Shown here piece after piece: positions 1 through 5,024 of a stretch of DNA of 5,024 nt. Each line of letters starts with the position of its first letter. Position 1 is the stretch's first letter. The stretch lies in the NCBI GenBank assembly GCA_030147335.1, contig JASKZZ010000543.1, forward strand, positions 1 through 5,024, written 5' to 3'. The notes beneath the pieces were generated by a model. It worked only from the letters and a program-made list of their open reading frames with translations. It made no database searches and was not told where the DNA came from. Source of the stretch: Herpetosiphonaceae bacterium (GTDB lineage Bacteria > Chloroflexota > Chloroflexia > Chloroflexales > Kallotenuaceae). A program made the translations under genes and the position numbers.

Positions 1-77
1 GTTCCACACGCGCTTATTACCACGCTGACCAGGATAAGCAGGAGTGTGCGATAGCATCGGGAATCGACATTATGCAT
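1..77 (-). CDS. N-terminus of a lipoprotein (partial, runs off the window)
   Basis: An ATG at 77 opens a frame that continues past the window edge (25 full codons seen). The product has a short n-region with Arg7 and Arg10, a hydrophobic core LLLILVSVVIS and the lipobox I-S-A-C-G with Cys24 as the lipidation site, so a type II signal peptide. A stop at 90-92 in the same frame, with no other start codon in between, fixes the start. The upstream bases hold only a weak purine run (GAGCGAG), so initiation is not strongly supported. The mature protein is not visible and its function cannot be told; substrate-binding proteins and anchored enzymes are common outcomes. It has the same orientation as the operon but is separated by 402 bases, so it is probably its own unit. 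Confidence 0.6.
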   Translation of the reverse strand, partial: MHNVDSRCYRTLLLILVSVVISACG

Positions 78-479
78 AGTTTTTCTCGCTCAAGGAAAAC
101 AGGTAGGCGTCAATGAACACCATCGCGTTTGATAATTGAAACGCAGTGCATAAACTAGCGGTGGGTATTCAGCTGCAGCAAAACCGTACTCTTTGAATAG
201 TGAGGCAAAGTTGTTACTCCACCCTTTGTAACAAATGTACTTTTCCTGCTGTGTTTGCACAATGAACGAAAGGCTGTAAAACGGACACAATCTCCTGAAA
301 CGATGTTTATCACAGGGATGAGGCGTGTTAGGAAGCAATCAGTTCTTGTAGACAGATGAAAGATGGGCATGGGGGTCACTGGGATGGGGCAGTTGCCGAA
401 GCGCGAGGTGTCACAATCACACGATCATGTAAAGTGCCGACGATCAGCGGCTTAATATGCAAATTGTTTTTTGCAGTTG
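78..479. other. Intergenic region between the CHAT protease and the lipoprotein gene
   Basis: 402 bases without a convincing gene; the open frames here lack ATG starts and known motifs. Seen: a perfect 7-base inverted repeat at 211-234; a 6-base AT-rich stem (TGCAAA/TTTGCA, 458-475) just after the CHAT stop; a 4-base GC stem (436-451); and a direct repeat ACGATCA at 421-427 and 440-446. Neither stem is followed by a good T-run on the minus strand, so no intrinsic terminator is called. The promoter of the lipoprotein gene is expected here, but I could not place it. Confidence 0.6.
211..234. repeat. Inverted repeat, possible operator or hairpin
   Basis: TTGTTAC (211-217) and its exact complement GTAACAA (228-234) flank a 10-base centre. 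The half-site centres are 17 bases apart, compatible with a dimeric regulator on one face of the DNA or a small RNA hairpin. It lies 134 bases before the lipoprotein start on the minus strand. A 7-base match may occur by chance. Confidence 0.35.
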
Positions 480-2012
480 TTATGCCTGTGCAGCGCTAAA
501 ACGCCGTCTAACCCATTCAACTGCGATGCTGCCTGCTTTGCCCACAACCTTGCCAACAGCAGGTGTTGCAAATAAACTAGCTAGTAATTCAGCCATTTCA
601 GGGACATTGTTGAGCAACCAATCACCAACCTGGGTCATCGTACTTGCGCTTGGCACTTCGTCATCACCAATTTTGGTCAGTTCGCCTTTGAGCAGCTGTA
701 GTTGAAACTCTGCCATCGCAGCAGTTTGAGGATTGCTGGATGTTTTGGACTGTTGGAGCGCGGCAATAACCTGGGCAAATTGTTGCTCGATGATAATTTT
801 GTCGTCAGGTTGTATCGGTCCTAACGCCGTCATGATGGTTTGTGTAATCCCTTTGCCAACTGCGACGCCGCTTGCGCCTGCTCCAATCTGCGCGATAATC
901 ACATCACCACCCGCTTGCGGCGGTAAAAATTCCCACCACGGTTGCTTCTCGTTCATCGGTTGTTCTCCATGCTCAAGCTGCCATAATCTGCTGTCGGAGG
1001 AACGCATAAAGAGTACAGGTAGTGCCCATTCAAGCAGTTCTCCCGTGACATACACTGCTTTACGCGCCTCGCCTAGTGCCGCATCAACGGCGAACCCGTC
1101 GGCCAGGCTGTTGTAGAATGTGTGGCTGAACTCAACCGCTGCAGCATCCGAGATAGCGCTACGAACTGCAAGTACAGCGGGAACACCTTGCTGGATACTT
1201 TGCTGCCCAACACCGGCAAATGGATTGCCCTCGTTCGCATCTGCGGTTGAACATGCATTGAGCACCAGTAGACGTAGAGATGGATGGTCGCGAAGCAACG
1301 TGCCCAGTGTCAAGCCATTGACCGCAACACCTTGTTCACGGGCGCTGCCAAGGATGAGGGTGCCTTGCCGCCCTCCGCTGCCGCCTTCGCCATGCCCGAT
1401 AAAGTGTAGAACATGGTACCTTTGCTTACGCAGCCGTTCTTGAAGTGCTCCTAATGTTGTTAATTGCAGCCGCTCAATCATTACAAGCCGACGTTCCGCT
1501 AGATCGGCTAGCGCTAGCTGCAACTGTGACCATTCCCGCTCAACGTCAAGCGGCGGGTAATCGTATGGATTGGCTATCAACACCAGAATACGCAGCGGTA
1601 GCGTTGTCAATAACGGCACAATGGGTTCTGGCTGCTCCATGTACCGCATGATTGGCGTGGCCGTCGAGAGAGCAAGAAAGCGATGGCGCGACGAGTCGTA
1701 CAAGAGTTCCCAGGGCAATGCCACGAGCGCGGCATGATCAAGGCGGAGGCGGATGCGCAGCCCTATCCCTTGCCGCTCCGCCTCATCCTCACTGCGCCGC
1801 AAGCATGTGCCGATCTCCCCATTGAACACGGCGTCGAACAATGCAGCGCCGATCTCCATTGCCTGCTGAACATTATTTGGCGTACTGGTAGCCGGCATAA
1901 GTGCAAAGGTTGCGCGTGCTTGTCCAGCCGGTGAGTCCAAGACACGGGCATGGCCCACGTCGGCGTCCAACTCAATCAGCAGATCAAAGTTGAGGTACTG
2001 CTGCTGCGCCAT
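480..2012 (-). CDS. CHAT-domain (caspase-like) protease with C-terminal signalling-type extension
   Basis: 510 residues. The CHAT domain (about 85-345) is complete: PWELLYD at 100-106, the His motif HFIGHGEG with His207 as likely catalytic base, the Cys motif LNACSTA with Cys254 as likely nucleophile, and the closing strand LPVLFMR at 331-337. The family comprises clan CD cysteine peptidases related to caspases and separase; known members act in programmed cell death and immunity, such as the Craspase protease. Residues 1-84 form an alpha/beta lead-in. Behind the protease comes a 22-residue glycine-rich motif (370-391, core GVAVGK), shared with the TPR membrane protein of the same operon, then a helical tail (about 400-510) ending in a Gly/Val stretch and WVRRRF. 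No signal peptide or clear transmembrane helix is seen, so it is probably cytoplasmic. It is the last gene of the operon. The start is supported by GGGAG 5 bases upstream. Substrate unknown. Confidence 0.92.
   Translation of the reverse strand: MAQQQYLNFDLLIELDADVGHARVLDSPAGQARATFALMPATSTPNNVQQAMEIGAALFDAVFNGEIGTCLRRSEDEAERQGIGLRIRLRLDHAALVALPWELLYDSSRHRFLALSTATPIMRYMEQPEPIVPLLTTLPLRILVLIANPYDYPPLDVEREWSQLQLALADLAERRLVMIERLQLTTLGALQERLRKQRYHVLHFIGHGEGGSGGRQGTLILGSAREQGVAVNGLTLGTLLRDHPSLRLLVLNACSTADANEGNPFAGVGQQSIQQGVPAVLAVRSAISDAAAVEFSHTFYNSLADGFAVDAALGEARKAVYVTGELLEWALPVLFMRSSDSRLWQLEHGEQPMNEKQPWWEFLPPQAGGDVIIAQIGAGASGVAVGKGITQTIMTALGPIQPDDKIIIEQQFAQVIAALQQSKTSSNPQTAAMAEFQLQLLKGELTKIGDDEVPSASTMTQVGDWLLNNVPEMAELLASLFATPAVGKVVGKAGSIAVEWVRRRFSAAQA
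840..905 (-). other. Shared glycine-rich motif, copy in the CHAT protease (residues 370-391)
   Basis: Encodes D-V-I-I-A, then GAGASGVAVGK, ending G-I-T-Q. It aligns without gaps to residues 32-53 of the TPR membrane protein (15 of 22 identical, several others V/I exchanges). It begins about 30 residues after the last CHAT strand, separated by a Trp/Pro-rich linker, and is followed by a helical tail. Its place behind the catalytic domain is that of a recruitment motif rather than part of the active site; this role is inferred. Confidence 0.75.
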
Positions 2013-2017
2013 TATCG

Positions 2018-2022
2018 CTCCC
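2018..2022 (-). promoter_or_regulatory. Ribosome binding site of the CHAT protease gene
   Basis: GGGAG on the minus strand, 5 bases before the ATG at 2012. It lies in the 30-base gap after the stop of the secreted protein gene, where there is little room for a separate promoter, in agreement with co-transcription. Confidence 0.6.
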
Positions 2023-2042
2023 GTTGCACGACAACGCCATGC

Positions 2043-3245
2043 TTAGCGCTGCGCAATCTCGAACGTAAAGAACCAGAAAACATCGTCCTTGCCGTCTCGG
2101 CGAATAATTGCCGTCACCTCATATAAGCCGGGCTCGATAGTGTTTTGGTTGTCTGGCCACTTGTTGTTATGCTCAGCAAAGACCCATTCATTGCAAACAG
2201 TGTTACGACCGTCGTCACCAAAAGGACAGTACGCTGGATTCTCTTCAGTGCGCTCATGCACTTTGATATCTAAGTCGTCGTCGAGTGGATCAATTGTGAT
2301 CCGGACTTCCTTGATACCATCGCCATCGTTGTTCCCTTTCTCGGGATCCCACACATTGATTTCAAAGTATATCTTGTCGGAGTAGGTGGCTGTAGGCCGG
2401 TCGCCACTTTTCCCGGCAAAGTTGGCATCGGGGATGTAAATACCGCCGCCAAGTCCATGACTGGGATCGCCGCCGGCAGGATAGCTTTTACCGGGATCAC
2501 GGCGTTTCGGTGCCGCAGAAGGCGAAGGCGAAGGTGAAGGGCGGGGCGATGGCGACGGAGCAGGATTGGGGGTGGCCACTTGTAGCTCGTTGCCTAACCG
2601 TCCCAGCAGTACCTTGAACGTATTTGGATTGTTGGGGTGCCATTCCAGGCGGGCGCGTTCAAACCATTGGGTCAGGACGCGATCACCTGAACTGTTCGTT
2701 TCCATAAACGCTCCGGTAATGGGGAACCCAAACAGCGCAAGGCTACGCCCATAGCGACTTAAGCGCGCGTCGGCTAGACCATTGGCCTGCCAGTAGCTTT
2801 TAAAGCCTAGATCGGCGGCCTGATCACAAACATTGTGGCCTGTTTGGGCGAACCATAAGCAGTTGCTTTTCGCACCGCCTTCGCGTGGCAACGTTTCCCA
2901 GTTGATTCCTTGCCGGCGCAGTTTATCGTCGCCCAGCCGACCAAGCAGCACATCATAGGGTGGCTCGATATCAGAATGCAACTCAAAGCGATTGCGCTCG
3001 AACCATTGTGTGAGATAGGTTCTGCCCGTATCTCGATTGCGTTCGTTACGAGCAGCGGTGATCGGATAGCCAAAGACGGCAAGTCCACCGTTCTGCTCCC
3101 AATATTGACGAAAACGACCGCTGATACAATGTTGAATGCCGGGAACGTCGAAGCAGCGCGGAGTTTCTTGCGCGTGCAACACCGTTGTAGCGGATGATCC
3201 GACAAGCAGACCGACTACTACCAGCAAACGCAGCAAAACTTTCAT
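2043..3245 (-). CDS. Secreted two-repeat protein with beta-rich C-terminal domain
   Basis: 400 residues from the ATG at 3245. A signal peptide (MK, a hydrophobic run LLRLLVVVGLLVG, cleavage probably after Ala25 or Gln26) directs export. Two homologous units follow (31-107 and 129-221), each with a Cys pair (C31/C40; C129/C140), an FGYPIT or FGFPIT stretch, LTQWFER and VLLGRLG. A linker rich in Pro and Ser (225-246) leads to a domain of about 150 residues with alternating strands, an Asp/Asn-rich loop (300-309) and a further Cys pair (C340/C351), probably Ig-like. The repeat type is familiar to me from Chloroflexota exported proteins; its function is not known to me. No membrane anchor or lipobox is seen, so it should be released or held by partners. 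It lies between a membrane TPR protein and a CHAT protease, 30 bases ahead of the latter, suggesting a role as ligand or extracellular partner. An upstream TTG at 3272 is rejected because the Shine-Dalgarno sequence lies inside that extension. Confidence 0.87.
   Translation of the reverse strand: MKVLLRLLVVVGLLVGSSATTVLHAQETPRCFDVPGIQHCISGRFRQYWEQNGGLAVFGYPITAARNERNRDTGRTYLTQWFERNRFELHSDIEPPYDVLLGRLGDDKLRRQGINWETLPREGGAKSNCLWFAQTGHNVCDQAADLGFKSYWQANGLADARLSRYGRSLALFGFPITGAFMETNSSGDRVLTQWFERARLEWHPNNPNTFKVLLGRLGNELQVATPNPAPSPSPRPSPSPSPSAAPKRRDPGKSYPAGGDPSHGLGGGIYIPDANFAGKSGDRPTATYSDKIYFEINVWDPEKGNNDGDGIKEVRITIDPLDDDLDIKVHERTEENPAYCPFGDDGRNTVCNEWVFAEHNNKWPDNQNTIEPGLYEVTAIIRRDGKDDVFWFFTFEIAQR
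2508..2573 (-). other. Pro/Ser-rich linker of the secreted protein (residues 225-246)
   Basis: Repeated Pro-Ser dipeptides make a flexible or extended spacer between the repeat units and the C-terminal beta domain. At DNA level this is a low-complexity run of similar hexamers on the plus strand (GGCGAA, GGCGAC), a place prone to length change between strains. Confidence 0.75.
2583..2861 (-). repeat. Second W/G-rich unit of the secreted protein (residues 129-221)
   Basis: Matches the first unit in order: Cys pair (C129/C140), YWQANG, LALFGFPIT, LTQWFERARLE and VLLGRLG. It has an insertion of roughly a dozen residues between YWQANG and LALFGFPIT, where the first unit runs straight through. Confidence 0.8.
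2925..3155 (-). repeat. First W/G-rich unit of the secreted protein (residues 31-107)
   Basis: Protein-level repeat. It starts with a Cys pair nine residues apart and contains YWEQNGGLAVFGYPIT, then LTQWFERNRFE and VLLGRLG. The same landmarks recur in order in the unit at 2583-2861, so the two arose by duplication. DNA identity is not obvious, so the duplication is old. Confidence 0.8.
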
Positions 3246-3252
3246 ATAGCTT

Positions 3253-3258
3253 CTCCTT
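3253..3258 (-). promoter_or_regulatory. Strong ribosome binding site of the secreted repeat protein
   Basis: AAGGAG on the minus strand, 7 bases before the ATG at 3245. It fixes the start at the Met that opens a canonical signal peptide and rules out the nine-codon-longer TTG start. Confidence 0.75.
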
Positions 3259-3293
3259 GCACATGGGGTCAATGCAAGTGATAAACAGCTCGG

Positions 3294-4889
3294 CTATTGC
3301 GGAGCTGTCAAACGGTTTAGCTCAGCTTCAACAGTGGCGTCGTATTCCTCGCAAAGTGGGATAAGATTTTGCGTTATAAATAGATCGGTGGTTACCTGTT
3401 GCTGCGAATCGACGCCCTGTGCTATGCAGCGAGCAAAAATGTTTCGAGCTTTGGTATACGCATCTTTGCTTTGTTCCCATTCCTGTTGATCTCGCTTAAC
3501 ATCACCGATCAGCCGATGCGCGTTGCCTAGCTCAATATACGCTTGCGTTAGAAGCCGATGTTCTTGAGATTCGAGCAAGAAACCCAACGTTGGTCCAACT
3601 AAACCGATCCCTTTGTCAAGATTTTCGAGCGCGACCGAATCTTCACTGTTGGTATAGTAAATGCGACCAAGTAAAATATATGCCGCGCCGAGCTGCATGG
3701 GAGCGACACCCTTGGCCCAGGGTTCGTCTGGGAATTGTTCGGCAAGCGCAAGTGCCTCACGATAAGCCGCAACTGCATTCTGGGCGTGCGCTAAGCTGTC
3801 GCTGTATGATGTTGGCGTTTCGGCGCATGGCGTAGCAAGGAGTAAGCATTGCGCCCGGACGTACTCAACGCTGCCGACTACGATTTTAGCTCGGAGATAT
3901 TGAGGATTGCTGGCAAGCGCTCGTTTCAGCGCTGACTCGGCCTGCTGCGTGTACTGGTTGAACTCGGCCTCATCTGTCGAGTCGACGGCAAGAAATAACG
4001 CGGATTCACCCTGGAAGTGGTACAAGATTTCCTTGCCTTCGTTGCGTTCCTTCCAGATCGTCTTAAGTTGCGTCTGTGCTTGTTCCAGCACGGCCAGCGC
4101 CTCAGCGGGATAGCCGCTTCCAGCATAGCTCAACCCATTGACGATCCAGAACAAGGCACTCGTGCGAACCGTTAGGGCGGTTGCCTGCGCCCGGATGTTG
4201 GCGGGATTTACCGGCACGTCCGCGCCTAGTTGATAATGTCCTGCTAGTGTGTTGGAGCCACCACCAGTGCTGAGCTGCGGCGAAACGTAAAAGCGCAGCT
4301 CAATCGTGTTTTGACGTGTGAGCGTGCTATAGATCAAAACATCGGCGCCAATACGATCTGCAATTATGGCTGCTGTGGCTTCACGCTCCTCAACTGTTGA
4401 ACCGTCAACGTAGCCGATTGAAGTGCCTTTTTCACGCCAGGGTAAGCTGTCATGCCAAATCTTGATACTATTCGACGCGCCGACCGCGCTTGTTTCGTAC
4501 TGCGCTTGTTGATTTTTAAGCACGTCAAACACCCACTGGCTAAGCTGCTCGCCCTCCTGTGATGGACGTACCGTTCCGTTGTCTTCTTCGGCAAAGCTAG
4601 CAACTGCTACATTAAACAATCCAGTCATCTTTGTTGGACCGCGTAGCATATACGCGCCGCTGGCAGTGCCGCCCAAGATTACTCCAAGCAGCAGCAGTAC
4701 CGACCAGAATGGGATAATGATCGAGCCAATCTGGACAATATTTTTGCCGACCGCAACACCCTGCGCACCCTCGCCGACATTCGCAGCGATCACATCCGCA
4801 CGATTGCTGCGGCCGAGAAGCCGATCAAGGGTATGCTTCAACCAACCAGTGGAACTGGTAGGCTGCGGAGGTGGAATTGGCTGTGCCAT
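3294..4889 (-). CDS. Membrane-anchored TolB-like/TPR protein with cytoplasmic GVAVGK motif
   Basis: 531 residues from the ATG at 4889. Order of parts: a Pro-rich, basic N-terminus (1-31); a glycine-rich motif (32-53, core GVAVGK) shared with the CHAT protease downstream; one hydrophobic helix (about 56-80, containing SVLLLLGVILGG); an alpha/beta domain (about 88-230) with strands such as LFNVAVASF and GADVLIYSTL that resembles TolB N-terminal/CsgG-like domains; then a helical region (about 240-520) with degenerate TPR units, e.g. around 252-272, 313-347, 363-431 and 444-494. Lys/Arg before the helix suggests N-terminus inside and the large C-terminal part outside the membrane. It is the first gene of a three-gene operon, 48 bases ahead of the secreted protein. 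I chose 4889 because AGGA lies 5 bases upstream; the ATG at 4913 has no Shine-Dalgarno-like sequence. The domains point to a sensor or scaffold. No catalytic residues are seen, and the ligand is unknown. Confidence 0.85.
   Translation of the reverse strand: MAQPIPPPQPTSSTGWLKHTLDRLLGRSNRADVIAANVGEGAQGVAVGKNIVQIGSIIIPFWSVLLLLGVILGGTASGAYMLRGPTKMTGLFNVAVASFAEEDNGTVRPSQEGEQLSQWVFDVLKNQQAQYETSAVGASNSIKIWHDSLPWREKGTSIGYVDGSTVEEREATAAIIADRIGADVLIYSTLTRQNTIELRFYVSPQLSTGGGSNTLAGHYQLGADVPVNPANIRAQATALTVRTSALFWIVNGLSYAGSGYPAEALAVLEQAQTQLKTIWKERNEGKEILYHFQGESALFLAVDSTDEAEFNQYTQQAESALKRALASNPQYLRAKIVVGSVEYVRAQCLLLATPCAETPTSYSDSLAHAQNAVAAYREALALAEQFPDEPWAKGVAPMQLGAAYILLGRIYYTNSEDSVALENLDKGIGLVGPTLGFLLESQEHRLLTQAYIELGNAHRLIGDVKRDQQEWEQSKDAYTKARNIFARCIAQGVDSQQQVTTDLFITQNLIPLCEEYDATVEAELNRLTAPQ
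4731..4796 (-). other. Shared glycine-rich motif, copy in the TPR membrane protein (residues 32-53)
   Basis: Encodes a 22-residue segment beginning D-V-I-A-A, with GEGAQGVAVGK in the middle and ending N-I-V-Q. It aligns without gaps to residues 370-391 of the CHAT protease with 15 of 22 identical positions, while the rest of the two proteins shows no similarity I can see. It stands directly before the transmembrane helix, on the predicted cytoplasmic side. The run of small residues and alternating hydrophobics suggests short beta strands and turns rather than a helix. Similarity to homotypic interaction or amyloid-type signalling motifs is an inference. Confidence 0.75.
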
Positions 4890-4894
4890 ACGGT

Positions 4895-4898
4895 TCCT
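4895..4898 (-). promoter_or_regulatory. Ribosome binding site deciding the start of the TPR membrane protein
   Basis: AGGA on the minus strand, 5 bases before the ATG at 4889. The alternative in-frame ATG eight codons upstream (4913) is preceded by a C/A-rich stretch without any purine-rich box, so translation from 4889 is preferred. Confidence 0.55.
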
Positions 4899-4933
4899 GC
4901 GAGATGTGGGCATGTGGTGAGCTTGCTTGATCC

Positions 4934-4962
4934 ATCATATACCAAACCAGACTGTAGATCAC
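4934..4962 (-). promoter_or_regulatory. Possible sigma-70-type promoter of the three-gene operon
   Basis: On the minus strand a TATGAT box (4934-4939, five of six consensus bases) lies 44 bases before the ATG at 4889. A poor -35 candidate, GTGATC (4957-4962, three of six), is 17 bases further upstream. An overlapping reading is an extended -10, TG-G-TATATG. The -10 is reasonable, the -35 weak. The stretch 4914-5024 shows no other clear signal. Confidence 0.35.
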
Positions 4963-5024
4963 GACGAGTTTGCAATCTTTGTTGAATGGCTTGTTCTACA
5001 CGATGGTGCCGGAAGTCGATGGCA

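Noticed and set aside
90..338. Minus-strand open frame of 82 codons ahead of the lipoprotein
   Set aside because: It begins with TTG without a ribosome binding site, has a composition unlike the neighbouring proteins (rich in Cys, Phe and Tyr), and shows no known motif. It is in the same frame as the lipoprotein, but a stop at 90-92 separates them.
155..379. Minus-strand open frame of 74 codons with GTG start
   Set aside because: No ribosome binding site, no motif, and a composition typical of noncoding DNA; it also overlaps the previous rejected frame.
458..475. Stem-loop TGCAAA/TTTGCA just after the CHAT stop as a terminator
   Set aside because: The stem is only six AT-rich pairs and on the minus strand is not followed by a T-run. 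The nearby GC stem at 436-451 has four pairs and only three T after it. Neither is enough to call a terminator.
733..1116. Plus-strand open frame of 127 codons opposite the CHAT gene
   Set aside because: It lies wholly antisense to a clear CHAT domain; its Ser/Pro/Ala/Cys-rich product is what the complement of a coding region gives. The same holds for the plus-strand frames at 457-705, 1120-1443 and 4579-4920.
3246..3272. Longer N-terminus of the secreted protein from a TTG at 3272
   Set aside because: It would add a nine-residue basic extension before the signal peptide, and the clear AAGGAG box lies inside it, pointing to the ATG at 3245.
4890..4913. Longer N-terminus of the TPR membrane protein from the ATG at 4913
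   Set aside because: No Shine-Dalgarno-like sequence precedes it, while AGGA stands at a good distance from the ATG at 4889. It cannot be fully excluded.
4838..5023. Open minus-strand frame entering from the upstream edge and ending inside the TPR protein gene
   Set aside because: 61 codons open, with a plausible helical stretch (VEQAIQQRLQTRRDL), but it would overlap the next gene by about 50 bases and has no recognisable motif. A frame of this length is not rare by chance. Sequence beyond base 5024 would settle it.
1..5024. CRISPR array, tRNA or rRNA genes, insertion sequence ends
   Set aside because: I saw no regularly spaced direct repeats, no cloverleaf-like or ribosomal sequence, and no transposase remnant or terminal inverted repeats with target duplication.

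Overview
The window reads as a block of accessory genes from a filamentous green non-sulfur bacterium (Chloroflexota, probably class Chloroflexia). The main pointer is the secreted protein at 2043-3245. It carries two copies of a tryptophan- and glycine-rich unit (FGYPIT / FGFPIT, then LTQWFER, then VLLGRLG) that I associate with this phylum. The moderate G+C content and the mix of CHAT, TPR and TolB-like proteins fit, but this is an inference, not a database assignment.

All recognisable genes lie on the minus strand. Reading in the direction of transcription: (1) 4889-3294, a 531-residue membrane protein with a short cytoplasmic N-terminus, one transmembrane helix, a TolB/CsgG-like alpha/beta domain and a TPR-type helical C-terminus; (2) 3245-2043, a 400-residue secreted protein with signal peptide, two repeat units, a Pro/Ser linker and a beta-rich C-terminal domain; (3) 2012-480, a 510-residue CHAT (caspase-like) protease with an intact His/Cys dyad and a C-terminal extension; (4) after about 400 noncoding bases, the first 25 residues of a lipoprotein, 77-1, running off the window. 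Genes 1-3 are separated by only 48 and 30 bases and look like one operon. A possible promoter lies upstream of gene 1 (4934-4962).

The most interesting observation is that gene 1 and gene 3, otherwise unrelated, share a 22-residue glycine-rich motif (15 of 22 identical, no gaps; D-V-I at the start, GVAVGK in the core, I-x-Q at the end). In gene 1 it sits just before the transmembrane helix, in the predicted cytoplasmic part. In gene 3 it sits right behind the protease domain. This resembles the receptor/effector pairing by homotypic motifs known from bacterial and fungal NLR-like and amyloid-signalling systems. It suggests a relay in which an extracytoplasmic TolB-like/TPR sensor, perhaps with the secreted repeat protein as partner, recruits or activates a cytoplasmic caspase-like protease. 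The motif match, the operon layout and the domain identities are seen in the sequence; the signalling role is inference.

The remaining stretch without a gene, 78-479, holds one clean inverted repeat (211-234) and two weak hairpins near the end of the CHAT gene, but no convincing coding region or strong terminator.
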